Under the pieces are notes generated by a model. It was not told the origin of the DNA and ran no database searches. It saw nothing but the letters and a program-made list of their open reading frames with translations. A program made the position numbers and the translations under genes. A stretch of DNA of 34,484 nt from NCBI GenBank assembly GCA_030429045.1, contig JAUIEA010000025.1:1-34484 (forward strand), read 5' to 3'. Position 1 is the first letter of the stretch. Each line of letters opens with the position of its first letter. Shown here piece after piece: positions 18,547 to 26,283 of this stretch. The DNA comes from Bacteroidia bacterium. Lineage in GTDB: Bacteria > Bacteroidota > Bacteroidia > Chitinophagales > Saprospiraceae.

Positions 18547-19041
18547 CTAGGGAGTATCCCGATGCATGATGGGAATCCAGATCTCTTCTTCCGATTCCGG
18601 GTGAAGATGGCGATATTTTTCGCCGAGTACTTCAAAATGGGGCCGGTCGTCCAGGACATAGGGTGATCGCGGCAGCCAATCGTCAAAGATGTATGCGAAT
18701 GTTGCCCGCGCGGTGTGGATGGATCCGATGTGATGGAACACGGCATACATTCCCGGGGGTACTTGAAGGGCCTCCATCCCTTCCGGAAGGGCCGCTTCCG
18801 GCGTGACCTCCATAGTGGCCCATTTTTCAAAACCTGCATTCAGGTCGGGTGGCCAGGGAAATGGGTAAGGGTAGATCTGCAGAGAGATCAGGTCGGTATT
18901 CAAAGTCCGGAGGATCTCCTTTCGGCGGGGCATGAATGTCTGCCATAATTCCGCAGTACGATCCCGGGCAAAGGACATGGGGAGGTGCAGGCCCATGAGC
19001 CGTTTTGCAGGAGACAGCAAGATCCGGGGGGCTCTGTTCAT
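18547..19041 (-). CDS. GyrI-like small-molecule-binding domain protein
   Basis: 164 residues. It matches the GyrI/AraC effector-binding fold, without a DNA-binding domain: an early LMGLHLPMSF strand, MYAVFHHIGSIHTARATFAYIFDDWLPRS in the middle, and the typical ending RPHFEVLGEKYRH followed by EEEIWIPI. Such stand-alone proteins bind amphipathic ligands or hydrolyse small molecules. The gene lies 16 nt downstream of the SRPBCC gene on the same strand, a likely two-gene operon. Confidence 0.85.
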   Translation of the reverse strand: MNRAPRILLSPAKRLMGLHLPMSFARDRTAELWQTFMPRRKEILRTLNTDLISLQIYPYPFPWPPDLNAGFEKWATMEVTPEAALPEGMEALQVPPGMYAVFHHIGSIHTARATFAYIFDDWLPRSPYVLDDRPHFEVLGEKYRHLHPESEEEIWIPIMHRDTP

Positions 19042-19057
19042 ACCCTTGGCAGCAACT

Positions 19058-19486
19058 CTATTTGTTCGTTTCTACATACTGCCTGAAGCGATCCAGGATG
19101 GCCTGCCATCCGGCTTTCTGCAGTTCGGGTGTATTTTCGGATTCTGCCTCGAATGTTTCCGTCAGGGTTGTCCATCCATCTTCTTCAGAAAACTGGACAG
19201 TGACCTTGCGTGCATCATCCAGGGTGTATTTGATCTTTTTGGGCCGGGTAACCACATCATAGGTGCCCGAAAAATCGAAGCTCACACTGCCATCCCGGGC
19301 GGCCATGTGGAAGACGAATCTTCCACCGGCTCGCAAGTCATTCGAGGCGGTCGGGCAATGCCATTCATTGGCCGCTGCGTTCCATTGCGTAATGTGTTTC
19401 GGGGTGGTCCAGCAGATCCAAACCTGTTCGACGGAGGCGTGGATGGTGGTGGATACCTTTATTCGGGTGGGACGACTGGAAGTCAT
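19058..19486 (-). CDS. SRPBCC/AHSA1-family protein
   Basis: 142 residues from MTSSRPTRIKVSTTI (eight extra upstream codons possible). The START-like pattern is clear: HASVEQVWICWTTPKHITQWNAA, then DLRAGGRFVFHMAARDGS, FDFSGTYDVV, and the C-terminal helix LQKAGWQAILDRFRQYVE. AHSA1-like proteins have a hydrophobic ligand cavity; in bacteria their roles are mostly unknown and often regulatory or protective. It probably forms an operon with the GyrI-like gene. Confidence 0.9.
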   Translation of the reverse strand: MTSSRPTRIKVSTTIHASVEQVWICWTTPKHITQWNAAANEWHCPTASNDLRAGGRFVFHMAARDGSVSFDFSGTYDVVTRPKKIKYTLDDARKVTVQFSEEDGWTTLTETFEAESENTPELQKAGWQAILDRFRQYVETNK

Positions 19487-19602
19487 GATCAGCTTGTTTT
19501 GAACCGGCAATGTAATTAACGTCCTTCACTTGGAGCAGATTTGATTTTGTTGCGCCGGTGGACGTCCAGATGGCACCCGGATGATCGTGGGCAAGACTGC
19601 TG

Positions 19603-20082
19603 TCAAGATGGGAGAATCATATCCACTTTGTCCAAACCGGGCCCATATCCATCTTTCCTCCTCCGGGTCACCTGAAATCCGAATCTTTCGAAAAACGGAT
19701 AGGTATGTTGAGAGGTGTCCAGTCGAATCTGATGGTCGGGATAATGTTTGCGGAGGTGATCTACACGATGTTGTAGCAGGGCACTTCCCCGGCCTTCGCG
19801 GTGATGGAGATGATGGACCATGCCCCAGGCCATGACGGCTGCGGATTTGTCCCGGGTCAAATAGTATCCGCCACAGGCCAGGACCTTTTCCTCCTCTTCG
19901 AGGACATAAAACTGGCTGGCTTCTGCCTGTTCGTGAATGATATCCCCCCGATCCAGTCTGTCCAGGCATGTTTCAAACAGGTTCTGCTCAGCAGGGTCAA
20001 AATAGCGCGGACAATTCCCGGTAAAGAGGTGCAGGCATTCTGCCCTGTCTGCCGGGGTATAGGGACGAATTGAAACGGCCAT
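19603..20082 (-). CDS. GNAT-family N-acetyltransferase
   Basis: 159 residues from MAVSIRPYTPADRAECLHLF (13 in-frame upstream codons are not needed). The acetyl-CoA pyrophosphate loop appears as HHREGRGSALLQHRVDHLRKHYP and the C-terminal signature as TSQHTYPFFERFGFQVTRR, both standard for GNAT enzymes. The substrate is unknown. The gene begins 84 nt after the end of the di-heme peroxidase-like gene upstream on the same strand. Confidence 0.92.
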   Translation of the reverse strand: MAVSIRPYTPADRAECLHLFTGNCPRYFDPAEQNLFETCLDRLDRGDIIHEQAEASQFYVLEEEEKVLACGGYYLTRDKSAAVMAWGMVHHLHHREGRGSALLQHRVDHLRKHYPDHQIRLDTSQHTYPFFERFGFQVTRRRKDGYGPGLDKVDMILPS

Positions 20083-20166
20083 GCTGGATTTGGTATTGAC
20101 GATCCGGAGGAGAAAGGCCACCAGGCCCTCCAGTCCAAATCTATCACTTTTGTCTGTCTGATGGAA

Positions 20167-21174
20167 TCAGAATGGCGAGCTGAGGGCCGGATTGTGGGTA
20201 AACGTGGTATCCGTAAGGGTGTGCAGAAAAGCGAGCAGGTCACTCTTCTCCTTGGCCGTGAGGTGGATCCCACCCTGGTGAGCCTGTTTCATCAATGGAT
20301 CAATGGTGGGGGAAGTTTTCACCCCTTCACTGTAGAAATCGATGACCTCCTCCAGGGTTTCATAACGCCCGTCATGCATGTAGGGTCCTGTGAGGGCAAT
20401 ATTGCGCAGGGTAGGGGTCTTGAACTTGCCGAGGTCATTCGGATTTCCGGTCACCTGACTTCTGCCCAGTGGGGACGGCTGCGTATCCAGACCATTGTTG
20501 TGGAAGCCATTATCGGTGAACAGGATGCCGCCATGGCAGTGGAAACAATCGCCTTTTTCGGTAAAGAAGATATCGTAACCATTCTGTTCTTCCTCGGTGG
20601 GAAATTCGCCACTGCCTGGGGTGAACACCTTGTCATAGCGGGCATTGGAAGAGATCATGGTGCGGAAGAACTGGGCCAGTGCTCTGGCGGTATAGGTAGA
20701 GGTGATCGTCCGGGTGCCGAATGCTTCGTAGAACAACCGGGGATACAGGCTGTCCGCTTCCAGTCGGGTCATGTCCGACTGAAAGAAATCCTCAACCTCA
20801 AAGAGCATGATGTCCTCCATGGAGCCTTCGATCTTTCCATTCCACAGAAAGGAGGAGTTCCAGCCCAGATTGATATGCGGAAGGACTTCTCCGGAAGAGG
20901 TGAAGGCCACATCCTGGATATGACAGGTCGCACAGGCATGCAGACCCTGGGGGTGGAGCAAGGGATCATAATATAGACGCCGACCGAGGTTGACCCCCTG
21001 TACGGTCATGGGATTGGTCTGCTGCAGGGACATGATGGGGAATTCATCCGGATAGTCCAGCGTATAGGGCACAGGGAGATAGGTCCAGTTGTCCGTTGGC
21101 CCGTCCGTATTTTTTGTACAAGCGGCGAGTGCCAGGAGAATGAACAGGAACAGGGTTCGACGGGCGATGATCAT
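20167..21174 (-). CDS. Di-heme cytochrome c peroxidase/MbnH-like lipoprotein
   Basis: 335 residues. A lipoprotein leader (FILLALAAC, Cys19) puts it in the periplasm. Two c-type heme sites are present: CATCH (residues 81-85) and CFHCH (~215), in the BCCP/MauG arrangement, with GVNLGRRLYYDPLLHPQGLHACATCH and a later YMHDGRYETLEEVIDFY that is typical of this superfamily. The gene directly upstream (2 nt apart) is an MbnP-like lipoprotein; in methanobactin loci the MbnH di-heme enzyme converts a Trp of MbnP to kynurenine. By analogy this enzyme should modify or serve its neighbour. The MauG-like oxidase role is inferred from the pairing; a plain peroxidase is the alternative. Confidence 0.9.
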   Translation of the reverse strand: MIIARRTLFLFILLALAACTKNTDGPTDNWTYLPVPYTLDYPDEFPIMSLQQTNPMTVQGVNLGRRLYYDPLLHPQGLHACATCHIQDVAFTSSGEVLPHINLGWNSSFLWNGKIEGSMEDIMLFEVEDFFQSDMTRLEADSLYPRLFYEAFGTRTITSTYTARALAQFFRTMISSNARYDKVFTPGSGEFPTEEEQNGYDIFFTEKGDCFHCHGGILFTDNGFHNNGLDTQPSPLGRSQVTGNPNDLGKFKTPTLRNIALTGPYMHDGRYETLEEVIDFYSEGVKTSPTIDPLMKQAHQGGIHLTAKEKSDLLAFLHTLTDTTFTHNPALSSPF

Positions 21175-21176
21175 GA

Positions 21177-21926
21177 TCAGGTTTTTTCAACGGAGGCGAT
21201 ACTGAATACGGTGGAGCCGTTGGCCTTGATGATCTCCTGGGCGGCCTGGTTCATCATGATCATTTCCTGGCCGACAAAATCAAAGATGGTGGGGTTCTGC
21301 AACCACTCGTTCAAGTCCATTTGCAGGTTGATGGTCCAGTCGTTATCGCGCAGGGCCAGGGCGTTGATCGGCAGGGAGATCTCCAGGTAGTTCTGATTGC
21401 CTTTGGTGGCACCCGTATGGATATTATAGCTGCGGAGGGTGCCGGTGTTCAGGGAGTCATAGCGGCCTTCGAATTTCATGTAGTGGTATCCCTGGTCACC
21501 GGGGATGGGCCACTCCATATTGATGTTGTCGACCGTATTGGGGAGGCCGCCATCGACATTGATGATCTCGTTCAGTCCGAAGACAAAGGAGAGCTGAGTA
21601 TAATCTCCATCGGGAATATTGGTCAGTTCGATCCGGGAGGACGAAGGATCCTGGATATCATACAGGTTGATATTTCCTCTGGATACGATGAACCCGTTCT
21701 TGTCTGTCAGGCGGATCTCCGAGATGTAATATTTGAGATTGACGACGCTGTAAGTGTGACCGGCTGCGCTGGCATACTTGATCTGTTCCAGGTCGAGCGC
21801 AGTACCGGCAACGGTGTGATCGAGTTGGATGGTGACGGTGCCACTGCCATCGTCCTTGGTACACCGGGTGAAAAGGAGGATGGATAAAGCCAGGAGGATC
21901 AGGGAGGGGAGGGTATAGTTTTTCAT
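21177..21926 (-). CDS. MbnP-like copper-associated lipoprotein
   Basis: 249 residues. The leader ends in LFTRC, a lipobox with an unusual Arg at -1. The domain pattern matches MbnP-like proteins: VTIQLDHTVAGTALDL, then VVNLKYYISEIRLTDKNG, PDGDYTQLSFVFGLN, MEWPIPGDQGYHYMKFEG and the late LPINALALRDNDWTINLQMDLNEWL. In Methylosinus, MbnP binds copper through a kynurenine made from Trp by MbnH. Here three Trp residues are candidates; none can be assigned by eye. The gene is immediately upstream of the di-heme enzyme with a 2-nt gap, so the two are surely one operon. Function in this organism, perhaps copper handling, is inferred. Confidence 0.85.
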   Translation of the reverse strand: MKNYTLPSLILLALSILLFTRCTKDDGSGTVTIQLDHTVAGTALDLEQIKYASAAGHTYSVVNLKYYISEIRLTDKNGFIVSRGNINLYDIQDPSSSRIELTNIPDGDYTQLSFVFGLNEIINVDGGLPNTVDNINMEWPIPGDQGYHYMKFEGRYDSLNTGTLRSYNIHTGATKGNQNYLEISLPINALALRDNDWTINLQMDLNEWLQNPTIFDFVGQEMIMMNQAAQEIIKANGSTVFSIASVEKT

Positions 21927-22119
21927 GAGATGTTTCTGTTTTCGGCGTTTGGTCGTCGCCCGGTTTGGATGAGGGACTTGGAATGGTCCACCGTTATAAC
22001 GATAAAAGTAAGGGGTTTGCTCACCCAGGATGGATGACTTTCGTTAGTATTATCTGTGATCGGGATTGCAGAGGGCAGGGGGGTAAAACTCACAGGGGCA
22101 GATACCTCTCTGAATTTGT

Positions 22120-22752
22120 TCACTGATCGAACAGGCTTTCCACGATCACCTGTGCAGCCACCCGGCTGCCTTCCGGGGAAGGATGAAACCCGTCAGGGCC
22201 GTAGTAGTCCCACTCTCCCGTTGTGTCGATATGGTTCTTCCAAACCTGGCCGACCGGGCAGAGGATAGCGTTCACGCGGAAAGCTGCTTCGGTATAATTC
22301 TCGATGACATCGGCAAAGGTGTGCTGGTAGGATCGCGAGGGCCAGACCATGAAGAAAGCCAGGCGGGCGTGATGAGCGTGACAAAGCCGGCTCAAGATGT
22401 CCCCGGCCTCAATGAGCATGTCCCGGCCTTCCGCCTGGGAAGAAGGACCTTGCTGGACGACCACAAAATCGTAAGGGTGGTTGCGGATCTCCTCCTGAAG
22501 AATGCCATCGGCGAGATGGTCGATCAGGGCATAGTTGGGCATGGCGATCATCCGGGTCTCGATGGAGATGCCTTTTTCCCGGGCCTGTTGCTTCACCAGA
22601 TCAGGCAGATCGTTGGCATAGGTCAGGCTGTTGCCGATGAACAGGATGTGCACAGTTAAATCAATGGAGGTCTCTGCCCGAACTGCAGGGTTTGACGACG
22701 TGCATCCAGGAACCAGGGCGAAGAGAAGCAGTATGGATATATACCTCATCAT
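22120..22752 (-). CDS. SGNH-hydrolase-type lipoprotein
   Basis: About 210 residues from an ATG pair at 22752/22749, one nt after the stop of the upstream HEAT-like gene. Leader MRYISILLLFALVPGC ends in a lipobox. SGNH blocks: FIGNSLTYANDLP (block I; usual D replaced by the GNS form), VVVQQGPSSQ (block III region) and DGFHPSPEGS with the catalytic Asp/His (block V). Likely an esterase or lipase of the periplasm or outer membrane. The close coupling to the gene before it suggests joint function, otherwise unknown. Confidence 0.87.
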   Translation of the reverse strand: MMRYISILLLFALVPGCTSSNPAVRAETSIDLTVHILFIGNSLTYANDLPDLVKQQAREKGISIETRMIAMPNYALIDHLADGILQEEIRNHPYDFVVVQQGPSSQAEGRDMLIEAGDILSRLCHAHHARLAFFMVWPSRSYQHTFADVIENYTEAAFRVNAILCPVGQVWKNHIDTTGEWDYYGPDGFHPSPEGSRVAAQVIVESLFDQ

Positions 22753-22753
22753 C

Positions 22754-23287
22754 CTAGGCAGATGTCTTCCGGTGATGCTGGATGGTTTTTCGGAGCACAT
22801 TGTCGAAGTTGGCGGTGTGTTTCCCTACCTGGTCCTCCAGGGCGAGAATGAATTCGGCCTGGAGATCGGGATAGGTTTTCATCAGCTTTTCCAGGACGCG
22901 GAGGGCGTTGTATTTGATGCTCACGTTGACGGTATAGGGCTGGAGGAGTTCGAACATCCGATCAATGGCTAGGCCTTCCTGTTCGGGTGGCACACCGGCG
23001 ATGAACCACAGCCGGGCAAAGGCCTGGTCCAGGGGCGTGTACTGGATCTTCTGGCTCAGGGTCAGAAGGTCGGGCAGGGCGGCTCTGATGCGCTCGGGGT
23101 CCAGTTCACCGATGTCACTGAGCAGCCAGATGAAGCGGGAGCGGGTGGTGTATTTCGCGGTCAACAGGGGGAAGAGGTCCTGGAGGGGAATATCCTGTTC
23201 GACGATGTCCCGGGCAATGGCCTTGCGGTCCACAGCCATGCTTTTGGCCAGGTGTTCTTGCAGAACGTCCAGGTCGATCCGCTTCAT
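22754..23287 (-). CDS. HEAT-repeat-like all-helical protein
   Basis: 177 residues with no signal peptide or membrane segment. The sequence is a series of amphipathic helices (KAIARDIVEQDIPLQDLFPLL, RFIWLLSDIGELDPERI, VSIKYNALRVLEKLMKTYPDL), which suggests an ARM/HEAT-like superhelix used in protein binding. I do not recognise a named family. It lies 9 nt after a small membrane protein gene and 1 nt before the SGNH gene, in the same operon. Confidence 0.75.
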   Translation of the reverse strand: MKRIDLDVLQEHLAKSMAVDRKAIARDIVEQDIPLQDLFPLLTAKYTTRSRFIWLLSDIGELDPERIRAALPDLLTLSQKIQYTPLDQAFARLWFIAGVPPEQEGLAIDRMFELLQPYTVNVSIKYNALRVLEKLMKTYPDLQAEFILALEDQVGKHTANFDNVLRKTIQHHRKTSA

Positions 23288-23296
23288 CGGTTTGGG

Positions 23297-23506
23297 CTAT
23301 TTCTTGACCAGGTAAATGCCTCCGACAAACAGCAGTACGGCCAGGCCCACGTACATAAAGCCTTCTTCCTTCCCCGATTTGTTGGACAGGTCGATCTCGA
23401 CATCCAGGATCTCCACGGAGGCGTTGTTGTTGCTGATCTTTTCTACACCCTGGTATCCCAGGAAGAGGCTGCAAACGATAAGGGCGATGCCGATGAGTTG
23501 GCGCAT
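23297..23506 (-). CDS. Small two-TM membrane protein (DUF3185-like)
   Basis: 69 residues: an N-terminal transmembrane helix (LIGIALIVCSLFLGYQGVE), a polar loop of ~30 residues and a second helix (MYVGLAVLLFVGGIYLV) ending in Lys-Lys. The pattern resembles DUF3185 proteins, small inner-membrane proteins without known function. It is first in the operon with the HEAT-like and SGNH genes. Confidence 0.72.
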   Translation of the reverse strand: MRQLIGIALIVCSLFLGYQGVEKISNNNASVEILDVEIDLSNKSGKEEGFMYVGLAVLLFVGGIYLVKK

Positions 23507-23770
23507 GGTATTGTCTTTTTATATGAAGTTGATGTGCCCATGAGGAGTGGAAAGATAGGTCACAGGGAATGAATGACAGTACCTGTCTGTGAAAGGAGCA
23601 TTCAGGAAGGTGCAGGATTCCATCTTGGACGATAGGGCTAAAGCCCCTTTGACCAGATACAGTCCGGGCAATTGTTTTGAATCCCTTCAAGTTTCATCCC
23701 CGACAATACCCTTCGAAATCCCGAATGCCAAAGACAGAAACGCAATAACCCAGAATGCGAAAGACCGTAT

Positions 23771-24012
23771 TGAAAACCTACTTCTTCACACCTGGCCTGG
23801 CTATGGATTATTGCGCCCCTTCAGGGCTTTTCAAACAGGATAACCATACGGTCGGGCGTTGCCCGACCCTGAGATATGGCGCCCCTTCAGGGCTTGCCAG
23901 TCTAAGATCCATTCAAATTCCGAATTGCGAACATGGCACATTGTCTGAATCACGGATTACGACGGATCGATGGATGACACGGATTTTCTTGCGGTCCTCG
24001 GGCCTCATCCCT
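23771..24012 (+). repeat. Direct repeat DR, copy 1 (242 bp)
   Basis: This segment matches 24093-24334 base for base with about six mismatches and no gap, at a constant offset of 322 nt. It contains the palindromic element at 23811-23896. The reading frames that cross it are not convincing genes. Confidence 0.9.
23811..23896 (+). repeat. Palindromic interspersed element, copy 1
   Basis: Architecture: outer box CGCCCCTTCAGGGCTT, spacer, hairpin GGTCGGGC-GTT-GCCCGACC (23850-23868), CTGAGATAT, then a second CGCCCCTTCAGGGCTT box. Each outer box can itself form a small GCCC/GGGC hairpin. Looks like a REP-type structured repeat. Confidence 0.8.
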
Positions 24013-24092
24013 GATCCCTTATTTCATCCTTGCTTTGGCCTACCCTCATCCCTTCGAAATAACTCAATAACGCAAAATGCCGAATGCCGGGT

Positions 24093-24334
24093 TGAAAACC
24101 CACTTCTTCACTTCTGGCCTGGCTATGGATTATTGCGCCCCTTCAGGGCTTTTCAAACAGGATAACCATACGGTCGGGCGTTGCCCGACCCTGAGATATG
24201 GCGCCCCTTCAGGGCTTGCCAGTCTGAGATCCATTCAAATTCCGAATTCCGAACATGGCACATTGTCTGAATCACGGATTACGACGGATCGATGGATGAC
24301 ACGGATTTTCTTGCGGTCCTCGGTCCTCATCCCT
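24093..24334 (+). repeat. Direct repeat DR, copy 2 (242 bp)
   Basis: Second copy of the 242-bp repeat. Mismatches seen include CTAC/CCAC and CACACC/CACTTC near the start, TCTAAG/TCTGAG in the middle, and TTGCG/TTCCG. The near identity points to recent duplication or gene conversion. Confidence 0.9.
24133..24218 (+). repeat. Palindromic interspersed element, copy 2
   Basis: Identical architecture to copy 1, with the central hairpin at 24172-24190; lies within the second direct repeat. Confidence 0.8.
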
Positions 24335-24492
24335 CATCCCTGTTCTCTCATCCCTCATCCCTGATATCATCATTGCATTGATCTACAATTCTACCTCCTG
24401 CACTCATAACCTCCAGCCTCCTCCTCTTTCCAGCGACTGGAATGGTCAAACCATCATTACAGTTTCTTCTGAACTAGAAGTGGTGATCCGGT

Positions 24493-25062
24493 TCAGTTTG
24501 CAGGTTTGAACCGGACATTCCTAAACCGGATCTGACCTGTTCCGGACGCCTGGAGGGCGACATGGCCACCTTCGATATCCGCACCGGGGAGGTCTGCGGT
24601 GAGCGTGCCATTCAGCCAGACCCGGAGGCGCTTGTTCTGCAGGGTGATGCGGTATTGGTTCCACTGGTTGACGGTGTTCAGATTGCGGCGGGGAAGGACC
24701 CGGGTGACAATGGCTCCGGTGCGATAGGTCTGGATGGGATGAAGGTCATAGATATTCACTTCATAGCAGTTGGTCGGATTGATCTTCTGGTGTTGACAGT
24801 GCACAAAAACGCCTGAATTAATCGTGCTGTCCGGATAGAATTCCAGTTCCATGGTAAAGTCGGAAAAGATCTGTCTGGACACCAGAAAACCGGATTGTTC
24901 GGCGGCCTTGCCAATGATCTCACCTTCAGAAAAAGACCAGGTGGCATTGCCAGAGGGGGTCCAGTTGGCGCTGTCGTCCTGGGTGATCCATTGCGGGGCA
25001 TGGCAGGACATGGTGACGAGTAACCCCAGCAAAAGGACAATAGTGCATTTGACGTTGATCAT
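24493..25062 (-). CDS. DUF1080 (3-keto-disaccharide-hydrolase-like) lipoprotein
   Basis: 189 residues from MINVKCTIVLLLGLLVTMSC, a lipoprotein leader; further in-frame starts upstream (25083, 25128) are ignored because the leader fits this one. The mature part is a concanavalin-like beta-sandwich of the DUF1080 type: GEIIGKAAEQSGFLVSRQIFSDFTMELEF, NSGVFVHCQH, YEVNIYDLHP, NQWNQYRITLQNKRLRVWLNG and GHVALQASGTGQIRFRNVRF. DUF1080 proteins act on 3-keto-glycosides or bind sugars. It is an isolated gene between two repeat zones. Confidence 0.9.
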   Translation of the reverse strand: MINVKCTIVLLLGLLVTMSCHAPQWITQDDSANWTPSGNATWSFSEGEIIGKAAEQSGFLVSRQIFSDFTMELEFYPDSTINSGVFVHCQHQKINPTNCYEVNIYDLHPIQTYRTGAIVTRVLPRRNLNTVNQWNQYRITLQNKRLRVWLNGTLTADLPGADIEGGHVALQASGTGQIRFRNVRFKPAN

Positions 25063-25293
25063 AGTGGGAGCATCCTGGTTCATGAGTAATATACTGGTGT
25101 TTCTGGATTTATTGGTTTGATGCAGCACAGCAAGGGGCTTTTCTTCACCCTATGAATTGACCAGGACTGAAGACCGAAGAATGAGGAGCCAGGAACCAGA
25201 AATGAGAAATGAGAAAGGCGGAAGGCGGAAAGCGGAAAGCGGAAGCAAATGAGGTATTGGGCGTTGGCTTTCCTTTGGGTCCAAGGTGGAGTT

Positions 25294-25308
25294 ACTGCCT
25301 TCGGCAGT
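25294..25308. repeat. Short palindrome ACTGCC-TTC-GGCAGT
   Basis: A perfect 6-bp stem with a 3-nt loop (CUUCGG at the tip) in the right-hand repeat zone. No gene end precedes it on either strand within terminator range, so it is treated as a repeat-type hairpin. Confidence 0.55.
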
Positions 25309-25483
25309 CAGGATTTCGGTAAGGCGTGATTTCGATATTTCGAGGGATCAGGAACGAGGACCGAGGACCGAGGGTTGAGGACCGAAGGCCTGGGAATGAG
25401 GAATGAAGAAGTGAGCCTTTGGGACTATGAGACTCTGAGAACGTGAAACTGCGTGACGAGGAGTTGGAAAGCTTGCTTTGTAG

Positions 25484-25501
25484 GGGTGACTTTAGTCGCC
25501 C
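25484..25501. repeat. Short palindrome GGGTGACT-TT-AGTCGCCC
   Basis: An 8-bp stem including one G-T wobble and a 2-nt loop, of the GGGCGACTxxAGTCGCCC kind seen as interspersed repeats in bacteria. Confidence 0.55.
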
Positions 25502-25701
25502 GTGAAGAAGGAAGTGAGGCATGCCTGGGCGGAAGTTGAAAACTCGAGTCGAGAATACATTGCGAAGGTGATACGTCGATTGGGCCGAGGGCTGAGGACC
25601 GAGGGCCAATAGGACGAGCAAGGGTTCGTAGCCGCTGCTTGCGCTGCCGCCTCGAGGCCCACAGTGTTTTTTATATGGTAAGTTAAAGGCCAAATCCTGT
25701 T

Positions 25702-25790
25702 ACAAGCCCCGAAGGGGCGAAATATCTCAGCGTTGGGCAACGCCCAACGATACAGGTTGGATGACGCCACAAGCCCTGAAGGGGCGAAAT
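25702..25790 (-). repeat. Palindromic interspersed element, copy 3 (inverted)
   Basis: Read on the minus strand it has the same order as copies 1 and 2: CGCCCCTTCAGGGCTT box, spacer, hairpin CGTTGGGC-GTT-GCCCAACG (plus-strand 25731-25749), CTGAGATAT, and a CGCCCCTTCGGGGCTT box. The hairpin stem differs from copies 1-2 at both arms in a pair-preserving way, while the GTT loop is unchanged. Confidence 0.8.
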
Positions 25791-26199
25791 CAAAAATGCC
25801 AGAAGGAAGAAGGAATTAGAAATGAGAAAGGCGGGATGAGAAAATGCGAAGGCGGAAGGCGGAACGCGGAAAGGAGAAATGAATAAGGTATTGGGCGTTG
25901 GGTATTGGGCGTTGGCTTTCCTCCGGATTCGAATGCAGCGTTATTGCGTTAAGGCATTATTTCGAGCAATTCGGAACGTGGAACCAGGAACGCAGGAACC
26001 AGGAATAATAAATGCGAAGGCGGAAAGTCGAAAACGGAAAGGAGGAATGAATAAGGTATTGGCCGTTGGGTTTTGGCTTTCCTCCGGGATCAAAAGCGGG
26101 GTTATTGCGTTATTACGTTAAGGCGTTATTTCGAATCGTCTGAAACATGGAACAAGGAACGCAGGAACATCCTCCTCCTGGAAAATGCGTTGATCCCAT

Positions 26200-26214
26200 G
26201 CGGTGAGACACCGC
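26200..26214. repeat. GAGACACC palindrome, copy 1
   Basis: GCGGTG-AGA-CACCGC, a perfect 6-bp stem with an AGA loop. It belongs to a second palindrome family together with the copy at 26267-26283. Confidence 0.6.
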
Positions 26215-26266
26215 CCTGGGTTTCATTTTTTTGAAACGAGAATTTTGGAGCCATTCGTCTCGCGCT

Positions 26267-26283
26267 GCCGGTGAGACACCGGC
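26267..26283. repeat. GAGACACC palindrome, copy 2
   Basis: GCCGGTG-AGA-CACCGGC, a perfect 7-bp stem with the same AGA loop as the neighbouring copy but a different, still self-complementary stem. Confidence 0.6.

Larger units (their letters stand above)
23507..24492. other. Gene-free repeat zone, left of the DUF1080 gene
   Basis: Nearly 1 kb with no credible gene. Apart from the two direct repeats it holds pyrimidine-rich stretches (repeats of CTCATCCCT near 24000-24060 and 24320-24365) and phrases such as CGAAATAACTCAATAACG that are the reverse complement of phrases in the right-hand zone at 25130-26560. The left and right zones therefore carry related material in opposite orientation, with one gene between them. 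Confidence 0.7.

Noticed and set aside
23755-24364. Two ORFs of 95-136 codons across the direct repeat, with similar translations
   Set aside because: The translations resemble each other only because the DNA repeats; they cross the palindromic elements and have no domain, leader or start context.
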